This document shows positions 48,201 to 59,669 of a DNA stretch of 64,000 bases, piece by piece. The DNA is taken from contig NC_091143.1 of the NCBI RefSeq assembly GCF_041381155.1, positions 33,295,331 to 33,359,330 on the forward strand, read 5' to 3'. Within the stretch, counting starts at the first letter, position 1. Every line of letters begins with the position of its first letter. Below the pieces are notes generated by a model. The model had not been told where the DNA came from. It saw only the letters and a list, made by a program, of their open reading frames with translations, and ran no database searches. Source of the stretch: Argopecten irradians. Its lineage: Eukaryota; Mollusca; Bivalvia; Pectinida; Pectinidae. Position numbers and translations under genes: made by a program.

Positions 48201-51200
48201 TGTCCCATCAGGCTCAGTGATTATACAAAATTTACATTTTAATCTATTAAGAGTATTTGATTCGATTACATCTTCGAATTCAGGAGGTTTTTGAAATTTT
48301 AGCCATTCTGACCCCTTTTGGTCTCCTCTGACCCCTGGAGGTCAGCAAATAACAACCTTATATTTCTGTTGGTTTTGCATGAAATTCATAATTTTTGTAG
48401 AGGGCCTTAAGTCCTTTCAATCTATTTGATTCAACCACATCTGCCAGCAGATAAAGACTTTTCAAAATTTGTCAATTTTACCCTTTTTGGCCTCAGACAA
48501 CGACAGGCAAAAGGCGATTATGATATATAGATCACTTGAGACTTTGTCTTTGTAAAGTCTGGCGAAGACATTTCTTTTACTCTGCTCAAAGGTCAAAACA
48601 GGTCATAACTGTAATATTTATAAGTGCATATCACTTCATATTGATTCACTGACATACACTGTATATATATTTTACTATAATCTTCAATAAAAACAAGATA
48701 GCAAAGACCAAAGAGATCTTGGCACCCACCAAAGAATGTTCTTAGTCTGACAGTAGAAAGAGGAATCTTTTCTCTGTTTTTCAAACATTGACTTCATACT
48801 ACATATACAATTTGAGACAGATCGCTTCAGTACTTTCTGAGAAATAGCAATAACAAACTTTATTTATCAACTAACAAAATCCAAGATATCCGCCTGTCGG
48901 CCATCTTGTTCACCGATCGGTCCCAAAATGCAATATGCCCAACTAGGGCCGTAGGAAGACCTACATATACATTTTGAGACAGATCCTTTCAGTACTTCTC
49001 GAGAAATAGCGGAAACAAACATCAACAGCTAAAATCAACAGCAAAAAACATCAACAGCTAAAAATGGCGACTATTGCTTGACAGCATGACACTCCTAGTG
49101 ACCAAGGATGCATGAAAAATTTGAAAAAATATCCGTGGAGTATTCTCGAGAAATAGCGGTAACAAACTTCAACTATCAAAATCCAAGATGGCAGCCTGTC
49201 TGCCATCTTGTTCACCAATAGGTTCAAAAATGCAAACTGCACAACCAGGGTCCTAGGGGAACCTACATTATACAATTTGAGAAGGATCCCTTCAGTGCTT
49301 CTCAAGAAATAGAGCAGAAATAACAGAAACAGCCAAAATCCAAGATGGCTGCCTGGCGGCCATTTTGTTTTTCCTGTCAGTCTCAAAATCAGCATGCTTA
49401 TATGACACTCCTAGGCCTAGGGACCAAGGGAACACTGAATTTAAAATCTGAGAAATATTCGTGGAGTACTTCTCAAGAAATAGCGGTAAAAAGCATTGTT
49501 TACGGATGGACGACAGACGAAAGGTGATTTGAATAGCCCATCATCTGATGATTGTGGGCTAAAAAGTAAACAAAAGGCCCATGGGCCTGAACGGTCACCT
49601 GAGTTCAGATGTTCAGATACAGAATGAAACAAAGACATATAAACACTATAAATTGGCCCATTAGGACCTTGAAATCAGTCAGTGATTTTATAACTGACTT
49701 TTCAATCTATGAAGAGTATCTGGTTCCATCAAATCCCTGAATCCAGAAGAGTTTTTTTCTTCTGATTTTAGTCATTTTGACCCCTTTTGGCCCCACCCAT
49801 CTTCCCCTGGGGGTCAGCTAGGACCAATATGATATGATGCTAAAATGCTATCGCAGGGTAATAATTCTAACCAAGTTTGACTCATTTACTATGAAAATTA
49901 AGCAAATAATGCTCATAAATGTGTTTTTCCATTATAAACTATAATAGATTTGACCCACTTGTCAGGGGAAAGTCTGATATACCAGGGCCATGAAATTCAC
50001 AATTTTTGTAAAGGGCCTTAAAAAGACCTTTTAATCTATAAAGAGTATTTGGTTCCATCAAATCTGTGAATTCAGAAGGAGTCTTTTGAAATATCTGCCA
50101 TTTTGACTAATTTTGGCCCCGCCCTTTGGCCCTGGGATGTCAGCCAGGACCAATATGGATATGATGTTAAAATACTATCTCAAGCTAATAATTCTAACAA
50201 GGTTTTTCCTATTACAAATAATGCTCGAAAATGTGTTTTCTCTATATAAACTATAGTAAACTTGACCCCCTCCCCAGGGGGGAATGACCCCAGAGTCATA
50301 TAATTCACAATTTTTGTAAAGGACCTTAAGTCCTTTTAATCTACGAAGAGTATGTGATTCTACCATTTCTGAAATTTCAGAAGATTTTCGAAGTTTTGGC
50401 CTATTTGACCCCTTTTGACCCCTTCCCTCTGGCCCCTTGGGAGCCGGGACCATATAATTCACAAATTTGGTTGACCTTTATCTTTGAAAGCTGCAAAATT
50501 TCAACAAATTTGGTTCAGAAATTATGGAGAAGAAGTTGAAAAAGAAAATTGTTTATCGCCTTACGACGATGGACAAAAGGCGATTAGAATAGGTCACTTG
50601 AGACTTCGTCTCAGGTGACCTAAGAAAAACAAGTCAGAATCAAACTCACTTTTTTAACTTTATACTCCACTCATAGAGAGAATCATTGACTAGCTCTACT
50701 GTGTAGATTCCTGAAAAATAAGTCAATGGAAAAATGTCATTAGAAAATAGGTTTACAGAAAAAAGGTAAGAAAAAATGCAGAATTTGAATTTCCATGCAA
50801 TTTGTTAAATGTTCATATATACATTAAATTTTTTAACATTAAACCATTGATCATTTCAAGTATTACTGTATTTTACAGTACGTAAGCTGATCATTTTTAA
50901 CTGGAATTTCAGCCCATTGCAGCTTATACATTCATAAACTAAAACAAGAAGACATCCCGGAACATATTTTCAAGATTTATTATCTGCTCCTTTCATCAGC
51001 ATTAATATTGAAATGTATTCACCTTTTTTAAAACTGTCTGAACGATATATATCTCGTAATTCTTTCATTAGACGATCTGTAGCTTGCACGGATCCCGACA
51101 CAGAACCCTAAAACAAACAAAATTTTCTAAACCTAATATTAATTGATTCAATTTTAATATTTTCTTGTCAATCAATTGATTAAAGGAATGCAAAAAATCA

Positions 51201-54200
51201 ATTTAGTGCCAAAGAATTTCTTTTTTTTCCCCCCTGAAAAGTGGTAAAATATTCAAATATTTCAATTTGAAGCCATTGTCAGCAATGCAGGAGATATTGA
51301 CCTACCTTAAGATAATCCTGCCTCTGGTTCTGCCTCAATCTTTCTAACACCATTAAATTGTCTGTATCTATACCGGCCACCTCCTCCTTCATTCTCTGGT
51401 CACTAAAATGAGAAATAGAAGTTTTCCTTAATTGACAGCTTTCTATTTGTTACTCCAGCGAATTATTTATTCCCACAAACTGCAGATTATTTAGAGGGAC
51501 AATTCAGTCTAAGTGTGTACATTAACAAGAGACCCACGGGCCTTAACGGTCATCTGATTCATGGCACAAAACAACAAAGTCACAGTATAAAGTATTGGTT
51601 AACGATTAATATCAACAATACAAGGAACTCCTTAGTTGAATATGTAAGTTTCTGAAATAGGTAAATGTCATTTGTTGAACAAACTTGGTAGCCCTTCATC
51701 CATATATGGTTGTAACCCATTCAAGGATTAAAATAAGGAGGAGTCAGATTTTAAAGCCAAATTTCAGCAAAGCTCCCATTTTGGACCTCCGTCGTACTAT
51801 CCCAATGGGTCTTAGCTCGGTCCTTTATAAAATATGATTGTCCTCACCTAAAGTTCCCCCTTCTGAATCAATTAAAACCCCTATAGACCAATTTTCATTG
51901 AGATCGGAGACTAAAACCTGAAAACAGGAAGTGGGCCAGCGGCCATCTTGGAAAACCAAAATCTTTATGAAAAGTTTGCATGTTGTTCGTCATCAATTTA
52001 AACCCCTATAGACCAATTTTTATTGAGATCGGAGACTGAAACCTTAAAACAGGAAGTGGGCCAGCGGTCATCTTGTAATACCAAAATCTTCACGAAAATG
52101 TTTGCATGTTGTTCGGCTTCAACTAAAACCCATATAGACCAATTTTCATTGAGATCGGAGACTGAAGACTGAAAACAGGAAGTAGGCCAGCTACAAATTA
52201 AGAAAATTTGCCCTTTGGGGCCCCACCCCTCAGCCCCTAGGGGTCAGACCAGACCCATTTCTATATAAAATATGATTGTCCTTCCCAAATGATGTTTCAC
52301 ACCAAATATGGATGAATTCATCCAAGAATGAAGGAGGAGTAGGATTTTAAAGCTAAAATTAAGAAAATTTCCCCTTTTGGGGCCCCACCCCTCAGCCCCT
52401 AGGGGTTGGACCAGGCTCATTAATATAAAATATGATTGTCCTTCCCCTATGATGTTTCACACCAAATATAGATGAAATCCATCCAAAGATGAAAGAGGAG
52501 TAGGATTTTAAAGCTAAAATTAAGAAATTTGCACTTTTGGGGCCCCATACCTCAGCCCCTAGGGGTCGGACCAAGCTCATTTATAAAGAATATGATGGCG
52601 TCCCAATGATGTTTCACACCAAATATGGATGAATTCCATCTAAGGATGAAGGAGGAGTAGGATTTAAAAGCTTAAATTAGGAAAATTTCCCCTTTTGGGG
52701 GCCCGTCCCTCTGCACCTAGGTGTCGGACCTATCTCATTTATATAAAATAAGATTGTCCTTTCCCAAGGATGTTTCATACCAAATATGGATGTAATTCAC
52801 TCAAGGGTTTAGGAGGAGTAGGCTTTTGTAGAAATAGTTTCACACACGACACATGGCGGACGGCGCATGACGATGACAATAGGTCATGATGACCTAAAAA
52901 GACAATTCAGTCTAAGAGTGTACATTAAAGGGACAATTCAGTCTGAGAGTGTACATTAAAAATCTACAATTCAGTCTAAGAGTGTACATTAAAAATCTAC
53001 AATTCAGTCAAAGAGTGTACATTAAAAAGACAATTCAGTCTAAGTGTACATTACATTAAAGGCACAAGTCAGTCAAGTTTACATTAAATGTGTCAATTAT
53101 GTTTAATATGACGTCATCAACATGCAGTTTCCCGCCATTTTTCACAAAAATCCTTAAAAAACCATACTTTTTGAGTAGTTTTCTCTAAAAATGAATGTGG
53201 CTGCCTTCGTGGAGCAGAAAGAGATTTTCACACGTTGTGTATCGTGTATTTATGCATATCCATGCAAAATATAAAGTTGCTCCAAGGTGGCGGCAAAATC
53301 CATTTCAAGCCTTTTCTAACCTAAAGATGATGAATTTCTAGCAAAATTTGGCGAGAAGAGGAAAATCATAAATTTGATGACGTCAAAGGTGGAGCACATC
53401 GTGTACATGGTTATAAAAAGTTATGTTTGATGAATGGCAAGTGAATGGCAAGTATGAGAGTATTTATTGATGTGAAATTGATTTGGATCAGAGTTAATAT
53501 TTTTCGGCCTGAAAAATTCAGACCAAATACTGGTCCTATCATATCTACTCCTTTGCACATGTATATATATCAGTATCAGAAACAAACCATTTGTAATTAA
53601 ATTGAGGAGTATTTGATTCTATCACAACTGATGGTAGAGAAGATGATTTTTGAAATTTTAGCAAATATTACCCCTTTTGACCCCTCCCATTGCCCCCTGG
53701 GGGTTGCGGGCCATATGATTCACAATTCAGATAGGCCATTTGTCGTAGAAGATTTGTGCAAAATTTCAATGAATTTGCTTCAGCAGTTTTGGAGAAGAAG
53801 TTGAAAATGTAAATTATTTACCAACACGCGACGGACGACAATTGACAAAAGGCAATTAGAATTGGTCAGTTGACTTTGTGTCAGGTGACCTAATAAAGTT
53901 TATAGTGCAATCATCTAGACTTACCTAGAAATTATTTCATGAATTATTTAAAACCTACATGAAAGTTCATAATTATGATGCAATCCAGAGCGAAAGTGCA
54001 ACAAAACCACCATTTTGTTTATGATATTTGCTTGATTTATCTTATCGTCTGAAGACCAGAAACAATTACTGTGGTCGAAATAAATATTTATTTAGCACCC
54101 AGAATTTTCATTTTGAACGAATATTATACTTTTCATATATCACTGCATTGGAAATTTAAACACAAATGGAGATTACTAGCAAAGAAAGAACACCTGTCCA

Positions 54201-57200
54201 ATACCGTGAGTCAACTGTCATAGATGATAATGTGGAAGAGGGAGAGTAAAATCCTGTCACATGTTTGACAAGGTACAGAAAAAGTATACACTAGAAAGAG
54301 GGCTAGTTCTTATTTATCAGATCCACAATTTTTCCACTCGCACAAACCATCATCAGATCTTGTAGATATTTTATCTAGTTCCAGAAAATACTCATCAGAG
54401 TTTATGTTTCCACTGGATAAGCTCCAGAAAATACACATTAGATCTTTTAAATGTTTCCTCCAGCACAAGAAAATACTCATCAGATCTGGTAAGATATTTT
54501 ATCTAGCACCAGAAAATACTCATCAGATCTGGTAAGATATCTTATTTAGCACCAGAAAATACTCATCAGATCTGGTAAGATATTTTTATCTAGCACCAGA
54601 AAATACTCATATAGACCAGAAATACTCATCAGATCTGGTAAGATATTTTATCTAGCACCAGAAAATACTCATCAGATCTGGTAAGATATTTTATCTAGCA
54701 CCAGAAAATACTATCGATCAGGTAAGATATTTATCAATCTGTAAAATATCTAGCACCAGAAAATACTCATCAGATCTGGTAAGATATCTTATCTAGCACC
54801 AGAAAATACTCATTAGATCTGGTAAGATATCTTATCTAGCACCAGAAAATACTCATCAGATCTGGTAAGATATCTTATTTAGCACCAGAAAATACTCATC
54901 AGATCTGGTAAGATATCTTATCTAGCACCAGAAAATACTCATTAGATCTGGTAAGATATCTTATTTAGCACCAGAAAATACTCATCAGATCTGGTAAGAT
55001 ATCTTATCTAGCACCAGAAAATACTCATCAGATCTGGTAAGATATCTTATCTAGCACCAGAAAATACTCATTAGATCTGGTAAGATATCTTATCTAGCAC
55101 CAGAAAATACTCATCAGATCTGGTAAGATATCTTATCTAGCACCAGAAAATACTCATTAGATCTGGTAAGATATCTTATCTAGCACCAGAAAATACTCAT
55201 CAGATCTGGTAAAATATCTTATCTAGCACCAGAAAATACTCATCAGATCTGGTAAGATATCTTATCTAGCACCAGAAAATACTCATCAGATCTGGTAAGA
55301 TATCTTATCTAGCACCAGAAAATACTCATCAGATCTGGTAAAATATCTTATAGAGCACCAGAAAATACTCATCTGATCAGGTAAGATATCTTATCTAGCA
55401 CCAGAAAATACTCATTTCATCTGGTATTAAAGATATTTTATTACTTTTGTGGATCTTCCTCCATGTCATCATGACAGACTTCTTCCTCCCCATCATCATC
55501 TTCCTGTTCCTCTTCTTCATCATCCTCATCTTCATCAGAAATCACCATGCCCTGTTAAAAAAAAAATCAAAAAAAAATCATCATCTATCTATCAAAATCA
55601 TGCCATGTCTTTTACATAAGCCTCATTTTCATTGAAATCATCAAGACACATCAATTTAAATTCCAATATTACTAAAATTACTTTACTAAAATCCAGATAT
55701 TGAATAAATTATATATATAGCATCAGTTAGAAATGGCAAATTTTATCACTACTGAAAGTTTAGATCATATGCAACTCCTTACATGATAATTTCTTTTAAA
55801 TCATAAGAAAAATCCCTGTATTTATTTGGAGTATATAACAGTCTTCCAATGGAAGAGGTGTAAAAAGACATGAAACCCTAATCAACATTAGACAACCCAT
55901 TTCTTGAATTGGATAAAGGTCAAAATGTAGGTCACAATCACCAGAGTTTAGTGATCTTGCATTGTCTAGGTGACTTCACACGACAGAAGTGTAATATATA
56001 GTGTATGAAAAACAGCAGAAAACTTTGTAGAAATGAAAAAATAAATTCTCCAGCTGTTGATTATTTTCTTGTTTGAATTACAAAATAGAAAATGTATGCT
56101 TAAAATGATACCGCTACACGTGTTGAGTACAGACTTACTCTTTCCGTCAATGCATGGTCTATATGGGACATAGCCTCAGGTACTGGCACTTCATTTAGGC
56201 GACATAATGTTGTTACCAACATCTTCACTTGTTGTAAAATCTATAAAATCAATATTTTGTTTTAGAAAACATTTCAATATTTGTATAGATTTCATTCTTA
56301 TTCAAAAAGATGCATGTCATGCTACATATTAGCCTGTTTTCCTCAGCTACCAATACATGCTAAAAATAAAATGTATATATCTACCAATACTAACTTTATT
56401 ACATATGTTACGAATGAAATGTTTATATATACTTTTCAAACTTTTTGAGCTTGTTATCATCCATTGAATGTGATGAATGGCCACTTAAAATACAGCTGAT
56501 GGCTACCTCAATAAACAGCAAATTAGAATGATAAGGCGGTCAAACTTAGACCAAGAAAAACAAGTTGTCTTTCTGATTTCCTGACCGACCCCTTTTTTTC
56601 ACAGCTGACCCTGAAGTTTTTCAGGGTTTAAATGTTTCAATTGTTTTCCATCTTTTCCGTCCCATTCCATTTCAGTTTTTAAAGTGCTTTATATACAACA
56701 CTTGTTTACATATCAGCCCTTAATGTTGAAAAGATCCTGATTAAGGTTTTTCCATAAAAAACAGTATGGCAGCCTATTGATCTAAGCTGTTCAATAATCA
56801 AGTCTGATTAACAGTCATGTACTAAAGCAATGTTGATCTTCTGAAGATCAAGGTCTACATTAAGAACAAATGTCAAAACATGTAAATCTTGTGTTTATAC
56901 GTAATATGAACTTATATGAATAATGTTTTTGAAACGGTCTTTACATTTGATATAATTAGCTCAAGTGTGAAGATCATTTCAAAAATATTTCTTAAAAAAA
57001 ATAAAATTATCCTACCTACCTACCTACCCCAACATTTTGAAGAAGTGAAACCAGAAACACACAACAAATATACATGTATACTAGCCACATCTGACAGTGA
57101 TCAGCGAGACAAAGTTATATTGTACTAGGTGGAGTCAGGTATAGTTTATGGACACAACAGTCTGTTCTTGTGAAGTGTCTACCACATGTAAAACATAGGT

Positions 57201-59669
57201 ACAGTGTTCAATCTACGGTTATTTTTTGTGGGTCCTTTTCAATGGTTTTTGTGAAAACAATGGGCCCCACAGTGTTATAGATACCCATTCCCAGAAATTT
57301 CATGGGTCCTTTTAAAATTCTGTGAGTCCAGGACTCGGGATGCGCATGTAGATTTATCACTGTAGGTACGTATGATTTATTTACAAGAAACAGAAACTTG
57401 GTCATGTTACTTCAAATCCAAATTTACGTTATTTTTTGTTGGCGGAGCTCTTTCCAGTTCTTGGATAGCAGCACTGATGTAACTATCGTCATCATCTATG
57501 TACCACATTGGAGCCATCTGTGGATAGGTTTCCTGAAATAGAAATCAAGTCCATGTGTAAGCAGTACACTATTTTTCTCTACATGCCATTTTCTCTATAT
57601 GCCATTTTCTCCATATGCCCACCAAAGTCCAAACAGACATTGCCATAATGCTTATTTCTCCCTCTTTATATTGTCTTAATTTGGAAACTTTGACCCATAT
57701 TAACTCATCATGTTGGCACTTTTTATTGCACATTATGTTGAATATCAATTGATGTAACCCGAAGGAATTAGTCCTTGTATGTGCAGGAGTAGATATTTAT
57801 CCTGCATCAGACAAGAATCTTGCATTCCTATTATTGGTTAAAATGATATCCAAGATATAGGATAGTAGAAATCATATTAGTTTTGGATGAAAAAGATATC
57901 GTTCTTTGCCCTGAACTATGGCGGTCAAGTAGCACTTTGCAACAACAGCACTCGGAAAGATGAAAACAAAATATGCGAATGATAATGTTAACGCTGATGG
58001 CCACTTTCAAAAGCAAAACAAAATCGGCATGGCTTATTTGAAAATTGTTTACATTACCAGTCATTTTAGTTTCCATTCATACCGTATTTGCAGTAATTAG
58101 TGCTCAGGGCACTTAAATAATTGTAACAAAGAGAGACGCTTATTATTTAATGCACCAAAATTTAAGTTGTGGACGAAAAAGTCAGCAATATTTAAAAATT
58201 GTCTGTACTCGTGGTACATAAATATTTTAAAGTAAACATGCACATGTTTTTTATCCTGTGAGATGAATTATTATAATGTGATCCAAATGTAAAAGACTCC
58301 CAAGTTCATGTTATATGGGATACAATGCTGATGTTAGAGGCATCACATGTTGAAAAACATTGTTTAATCTATGGGATGGGGGAGTTTATACAATGTCATC
58401 TCATTCTTCAGATAAGCGGAGGGCTGCTAATTATGGTAAATACGGTAATACATTTAATTTTCACAAGGGGAACCGGATTAGGGTAACTGCAGTTACCCAT
58501 ATCCAACATGGCGACAGTACAAAAATACAGGAAAATCTTACTGTCCGTTCACAGATCCAGAATAGATGGGTATCTTTCTTGCATAACCACTGCAGATCGT
58601 ATGTCTTCTAACAATATTAGCAGAATTTGAAGCGTAAGTCATATGCAAAGAGATCCACAGATCATTTTAGACCCAACATTTTTCTGTATTAGGTTACGAA
58701 CAAACTGTGTTATTAATAATAACTAACATATTCTGCTTTATACATGGTCATCTCATTTCAACATTAGCCTGACAATAACACAAATTTCCAGTTAATTACT
58801 TACCAAGATTTTCATCAATTTATAATGATGGACTGGTCTAGGAGTAAATAGCTGCTAATAGCACATCATAAATATCTTCTAGAAAATGCTTCAATATCAA
58901 AGCCTAATGGTAATGCTTCATTTGTTGTCTAATTGAAATATCACACATTTCTGAGCTAACAATAGCACAAACAAGTGTGCTATCAATCAAGTGTGCTATT
59001 TTAAACGACATCCATGTCTGATAACCATATTTAAATTACTGTATAAATACAAATCATTTTATTTCAGTTAAAATAGATTCTAGACCCATGGCGTGAAAAA
59101 CTGTAGGTCATAGAACAGACCTGATAAATAATCTTAGCGATCTAAACTTAAAATCATTTTCATTGGAAGGAATTTTTAAGGGTATCTGATGACTTCATCG
59201 TTTCACTTCCGTCGACGTCTGGGTCAACAAAACTAGAATTTTGGAACATTTTTTAAAGGTCGTGGCTTCAAACGAAACCAAAGGAAGATATAGGCAAACA
59301 TAACTCTCTCTAGAGCTCACGAAGGTTTTAGGCAAGGCCTACCGATCGCAGACGACAGTTCGTCGTCGCATTGACATTGTTTGGGTGGGAACAAAGATCT
59401 GGATAAAAAGGAGATTGACAAACATATGTTATAAAATTATCATGGTGGCTGTCTGCTATATTTGTTACGGAAATATACATAAGATCACAACAAGCACCCA
59501 TTCTCACCGTAATATTGCCATGAATGCGATGTTTGTCACCATTTCTGTCGATAAATCGACACGATATTTCGTCAACTGAGACAGTCAGAATCTGAAACCG
59601 TTCGTTTTGTCGAGGGAAAGTGCTCTCCAGGATCCGTATGTCCTGTTTCAGATTTTCTAAACACGCCAT
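42221..59669 (-). CDS. UBE2Q2: Ubiquitin-conjugating enzyme E2 Q2-like, 12 coding exons
   Basis: Minus-strand exons: 59508-59669, 57428-57532, 56139-56240, 55445-55551, 51306-51402, 51023-51107, 50650-50710, 47995-48085, 46304-46411, 43378-43473, 42831-42897, 42221-42252. All borders are GT/AG and all phases close, giving 1113 nt and 370 residues (human UBE2Q2 is about 375). Residues 1-123 form an N-terminal RWD-like region ([18 protein letters not shown]). Residues 128-147 are a run of D/E. About 185-360 is the E2 core, including [51 protein letters not shown] and [20 protein letters not shown], ending [10 protein letters not shown]. The family's active-site cysteine is C299. The enzyme should accept ubiquitin from E1 and pass it to substrates or E3s. 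It lacks the long N-terminal extension of UBE2Q1, which supports Q2-like naming. Confidence 0.95.
42831..42897 (-). CDS. UBE2Q2: UBE2Q exon 11
   Basis: Codes for [15 protein letters not shown] and VKIHEKN, a strongly conserved helix of the Q-type E2 core. Acceptor TTTGTTTCAG, donor ATG|GTAAGA. Confidence 0.93.
43101..43350. repeat. 24-bp tandem repeat in UBE2Q intron 10 (about 10 copies)
   Basis: Unit CATAGGAAACCATCTATAAA followed by TAGT. The array stops about 28 bases before exon 10, next to its splice donor. Confidence 0.9.
43378..43473 (-). CDS. UBE2Q2: UBE2Q exon 10
   Basis: Codes for [20 protein letters not shown] then [12 protein letters not shown]. It matches the conserved block after the active site. 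Phase 0 at both ends. Confidence 0.93.
43770..44520 (+). repeat. Interspersed repeat of ~160-180-bp modules with ACGG tail, in intron 9
   Basis: Four modules share TTTTCAGCAATGTTTCCATG, GTTACGGAAAAAGTGCAAAA and CTACTAGACCATAAGA. The element ends in ACGGACGGACGGACGGAACC and a GC-rich foldback, then ATAATAAAG. Repetitive minus-strand frames here are not genes. Confidence 0.8.
44530..45665. repeat. 36-bp satellite in UBE2Q intron 9 (about 31 copies)
   Basis: Unit ATTACACTTATTACACCCTT followed by ACTACTTCTAGATAAT, with recurrent variants CCCGACT/CCTTACT and TAGGTAA/TAGATAA. It starts right after the ATAATAAAG tail of the preceding interspersed repeat. Confidence 0.95.
46304..46411 (-). CDS. UBE2Q2: UBE2Q exon 9, carrying the active-site cysteine
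   Basis: Codes for residues 271-306: [15 protein letters not shown], then [20 protein letters not shown] and Q. C299 in GGGAIC is the expected thioester cysteine by family alignment. Phase 0 at both ends. Confidence 0.95.
46412..47994. other. UBE2Q intron 8; short direct repeat inside
   Basis: AGTTTTTCAACACTTGCACC with following text occurs twice (about 47645 and 47812), a ~167-bp period. No other gene is seen. Short frames on both strands have no recognisable similarity. Confidence 0.5.
47995..48085 (-). CDS. UBE2Q2: UBE2Q exon 8
   Basis: Codes for [20 protein letters not shown] and [10 protein letters not shown] (residues 241-270). The first base completes K240. Donor AAG|GTATGT, acceptor CTTTTTCAG. 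Confidence 0.94.
48120..48560 (+). repeat. Interspersed repeat copy in intron 7
   Basis: Begins near TTGACCTTAACAGTCACCTG and carries modules with AGGGCCTTAAGTCCTTTCAA and TTTGATTC(A/G)A. It is related to the element at 49.56-50.63 kb. Confidence 0.6.
48785..49559 (+). repeat. Interspersed repeat of ~170-180-bp modules in intron 7
   Basis: About four modules share TTTGAGACAGATC, TTCTC(A/G)AGAAATAGCGG, AAAATCCAAGATGGC and CGGCCAT(C/T)TTGTT. It ends with TGGACGACAGACGAAAGGTG. Confidence 0.7.
49565..50625 (+). repeat. AGGCCCATGGGCC-family interspersed repeat in intron 7
   Basis: Starts AAAGGCCCATGGGCCTGAAC then GGTCACCTGAG. It ends GTCTCAGGTGACCTAAG. The ends form a short inverted match (GGTCACCTGAG / CTCAGGTGACC). 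Three internal modules share TTAATCTA..AAGAGTAT.TGGTTC-like text. Confidence 0.75.
50650..50710 (-). CDS. UBE2Q2: UBE2Q exon 7
   Basis: Codes for [19 protein letters not shown] (residues 221-239), with split codons for G220 and K240 at its ends. It lies only about 25 bases from the end of the interspersed repeat in intron 7. Confidence 0.94.
51023..51107 (-). CDS. UBE2Q2: UBE2Q exon 6
   Basis: Codes for [20 protein letters not shown] and YRSDSFKK (residues 192-219), the conserved start of the Q-type E2 core. Confidence 0.94.
51306..51402 (-). CDS. UBE2Q2: UBE2Q exon 5
   Basis: Codes for [20 protein letters not shown] and [12 protein letters not shown] (residues 160-191). The RQNQRQDYL block is conserved. 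The first base completes N159 with exon 4. Confidence 0.93.
51530..52897 (+). mobile_element. Interspersed element inserted into a ~35-bp tandem repeat, intron 4
   Basis: Starts CAAGAGACCCACGGGCCTTA then ACGGTCATCTGA and ends AGGTCATGATGACCTAAAAA. The body holds ~145-bp modules like those of 39.08-40.19 kb. One unit of the host tandem repeat (ACAATTCAGTCTAAGTGTGT, ACATTAA) lies on the left and about six on the right, so the element split an existing array. Confidence 0.75.
52898..53095. repeat. ~35-bp tandem repeat, about 6 copies (plus one at 51499-51529)
   Basis: Unit ACAATTCAGTCTAAGAGTGT then ACATTAAAAATCT or a shorter spacer. It decays to the right (AGTCAGTCAAGTTTACATTA). Confidence 0.85.
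53096..53529. other. Intron 4 sequence with no recognised element
   Basis: Unique-looking AT-rich intronic sequence; no coding or repeat signal. Confidence 0.4.
53530..53895 (+). repeat. 3' part of an AGGTGACCTAA-family interspersed repeat
   Basis: Ends AATTGGTCAGTTGACTTTGT then GTCAGGTGACCTAATAAAG, as in the element at 49.57-50.63 kb. The 5' start is missing, so this is a truncated copy. Confidence 0.65.
54350..55432. repeat. 43-bp satellite in UBE2Q intron 4, abutting exon 4 (about 25 copies)
   Basis: Unit GGTAAGATATCTTATCTAGC, ACCAGAAAATACTCATCAGA, TCT. Most units are near-identical; those before about 54750 are diverged or broken. The array ends about 10-15 bases from the exon 4 splice donor at 55443-55444. 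On the gene's strand the first intronic bases (GTAATAAAATATCTTTAATA) resemble part of the unit. Confidence 0.95.
55445..55551 (-). CDS. UBE2Q2: UBE2Q exon 4, acidic region
   Basis: Codes for residues 124-158: [20 protein letters not shown], then [15 protein letters not shown]. The acidic run corresponds to the E/D-rich linker of vertebrate UBE2Q proteins. The donor is CAAAA|GTAATA, weaker than the other donors of this gene. Confidence 0.92.
55552..56138. other. UBE2Q intron 3
   Basis: AT-rich intron. No repeat or RNA gene recognised. Confidence 0.6.
56139..56240 (-). CDS. UBE2Q2: UBE2Q exon 3
   Basis: Codes for [20 protein letters not shown] and [14 protein letters not shown] (residues 90-123), end of the RWD-like region. 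Donor AGA|GTAAGT, acceptor TTTTATAG. Confidence 0.92.
56241..57427. other. UBE2Q intron 2
   Basis: AT-rich intron with no recognised repeat. Short frames at 56916-57128 and 57208-57405 have no similarity. Confidence 0.6.
57428..57532 (-). CDS. UBE2Q2: UBE2Q exon 2
   Basis: Codes for [20 protein letters not shown] and [15 protein letters not shown] (residues 55-89). It follows the conserved NIT of exon 1, giving the RWD-type 'NIT-E-x-YP' block. Phase 0 at both ends. Confidence 0.93.
57533..59507. other. UBE2Q intron 1
   Basis: About 2 kb of AT-rich intron. Frames at 57831-58076 and 58360-58611 look incidental: no similarity and no splice context. Confidence 0.55.
59508..59669 (-). CDS. UBE2Q2: UBE2Q exon 1 with start codon
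   Basis: Codes for residues 1-54: [18 protein letters not shown] onward, through [20 protein letters not shown] and IT, then donor ACG|GTGAGA. It aligns with the N-terminal RWD-like region of UBE2Q2. The open frame continues into the intron but the conservation stops at the donor. Confidence 0.93.
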
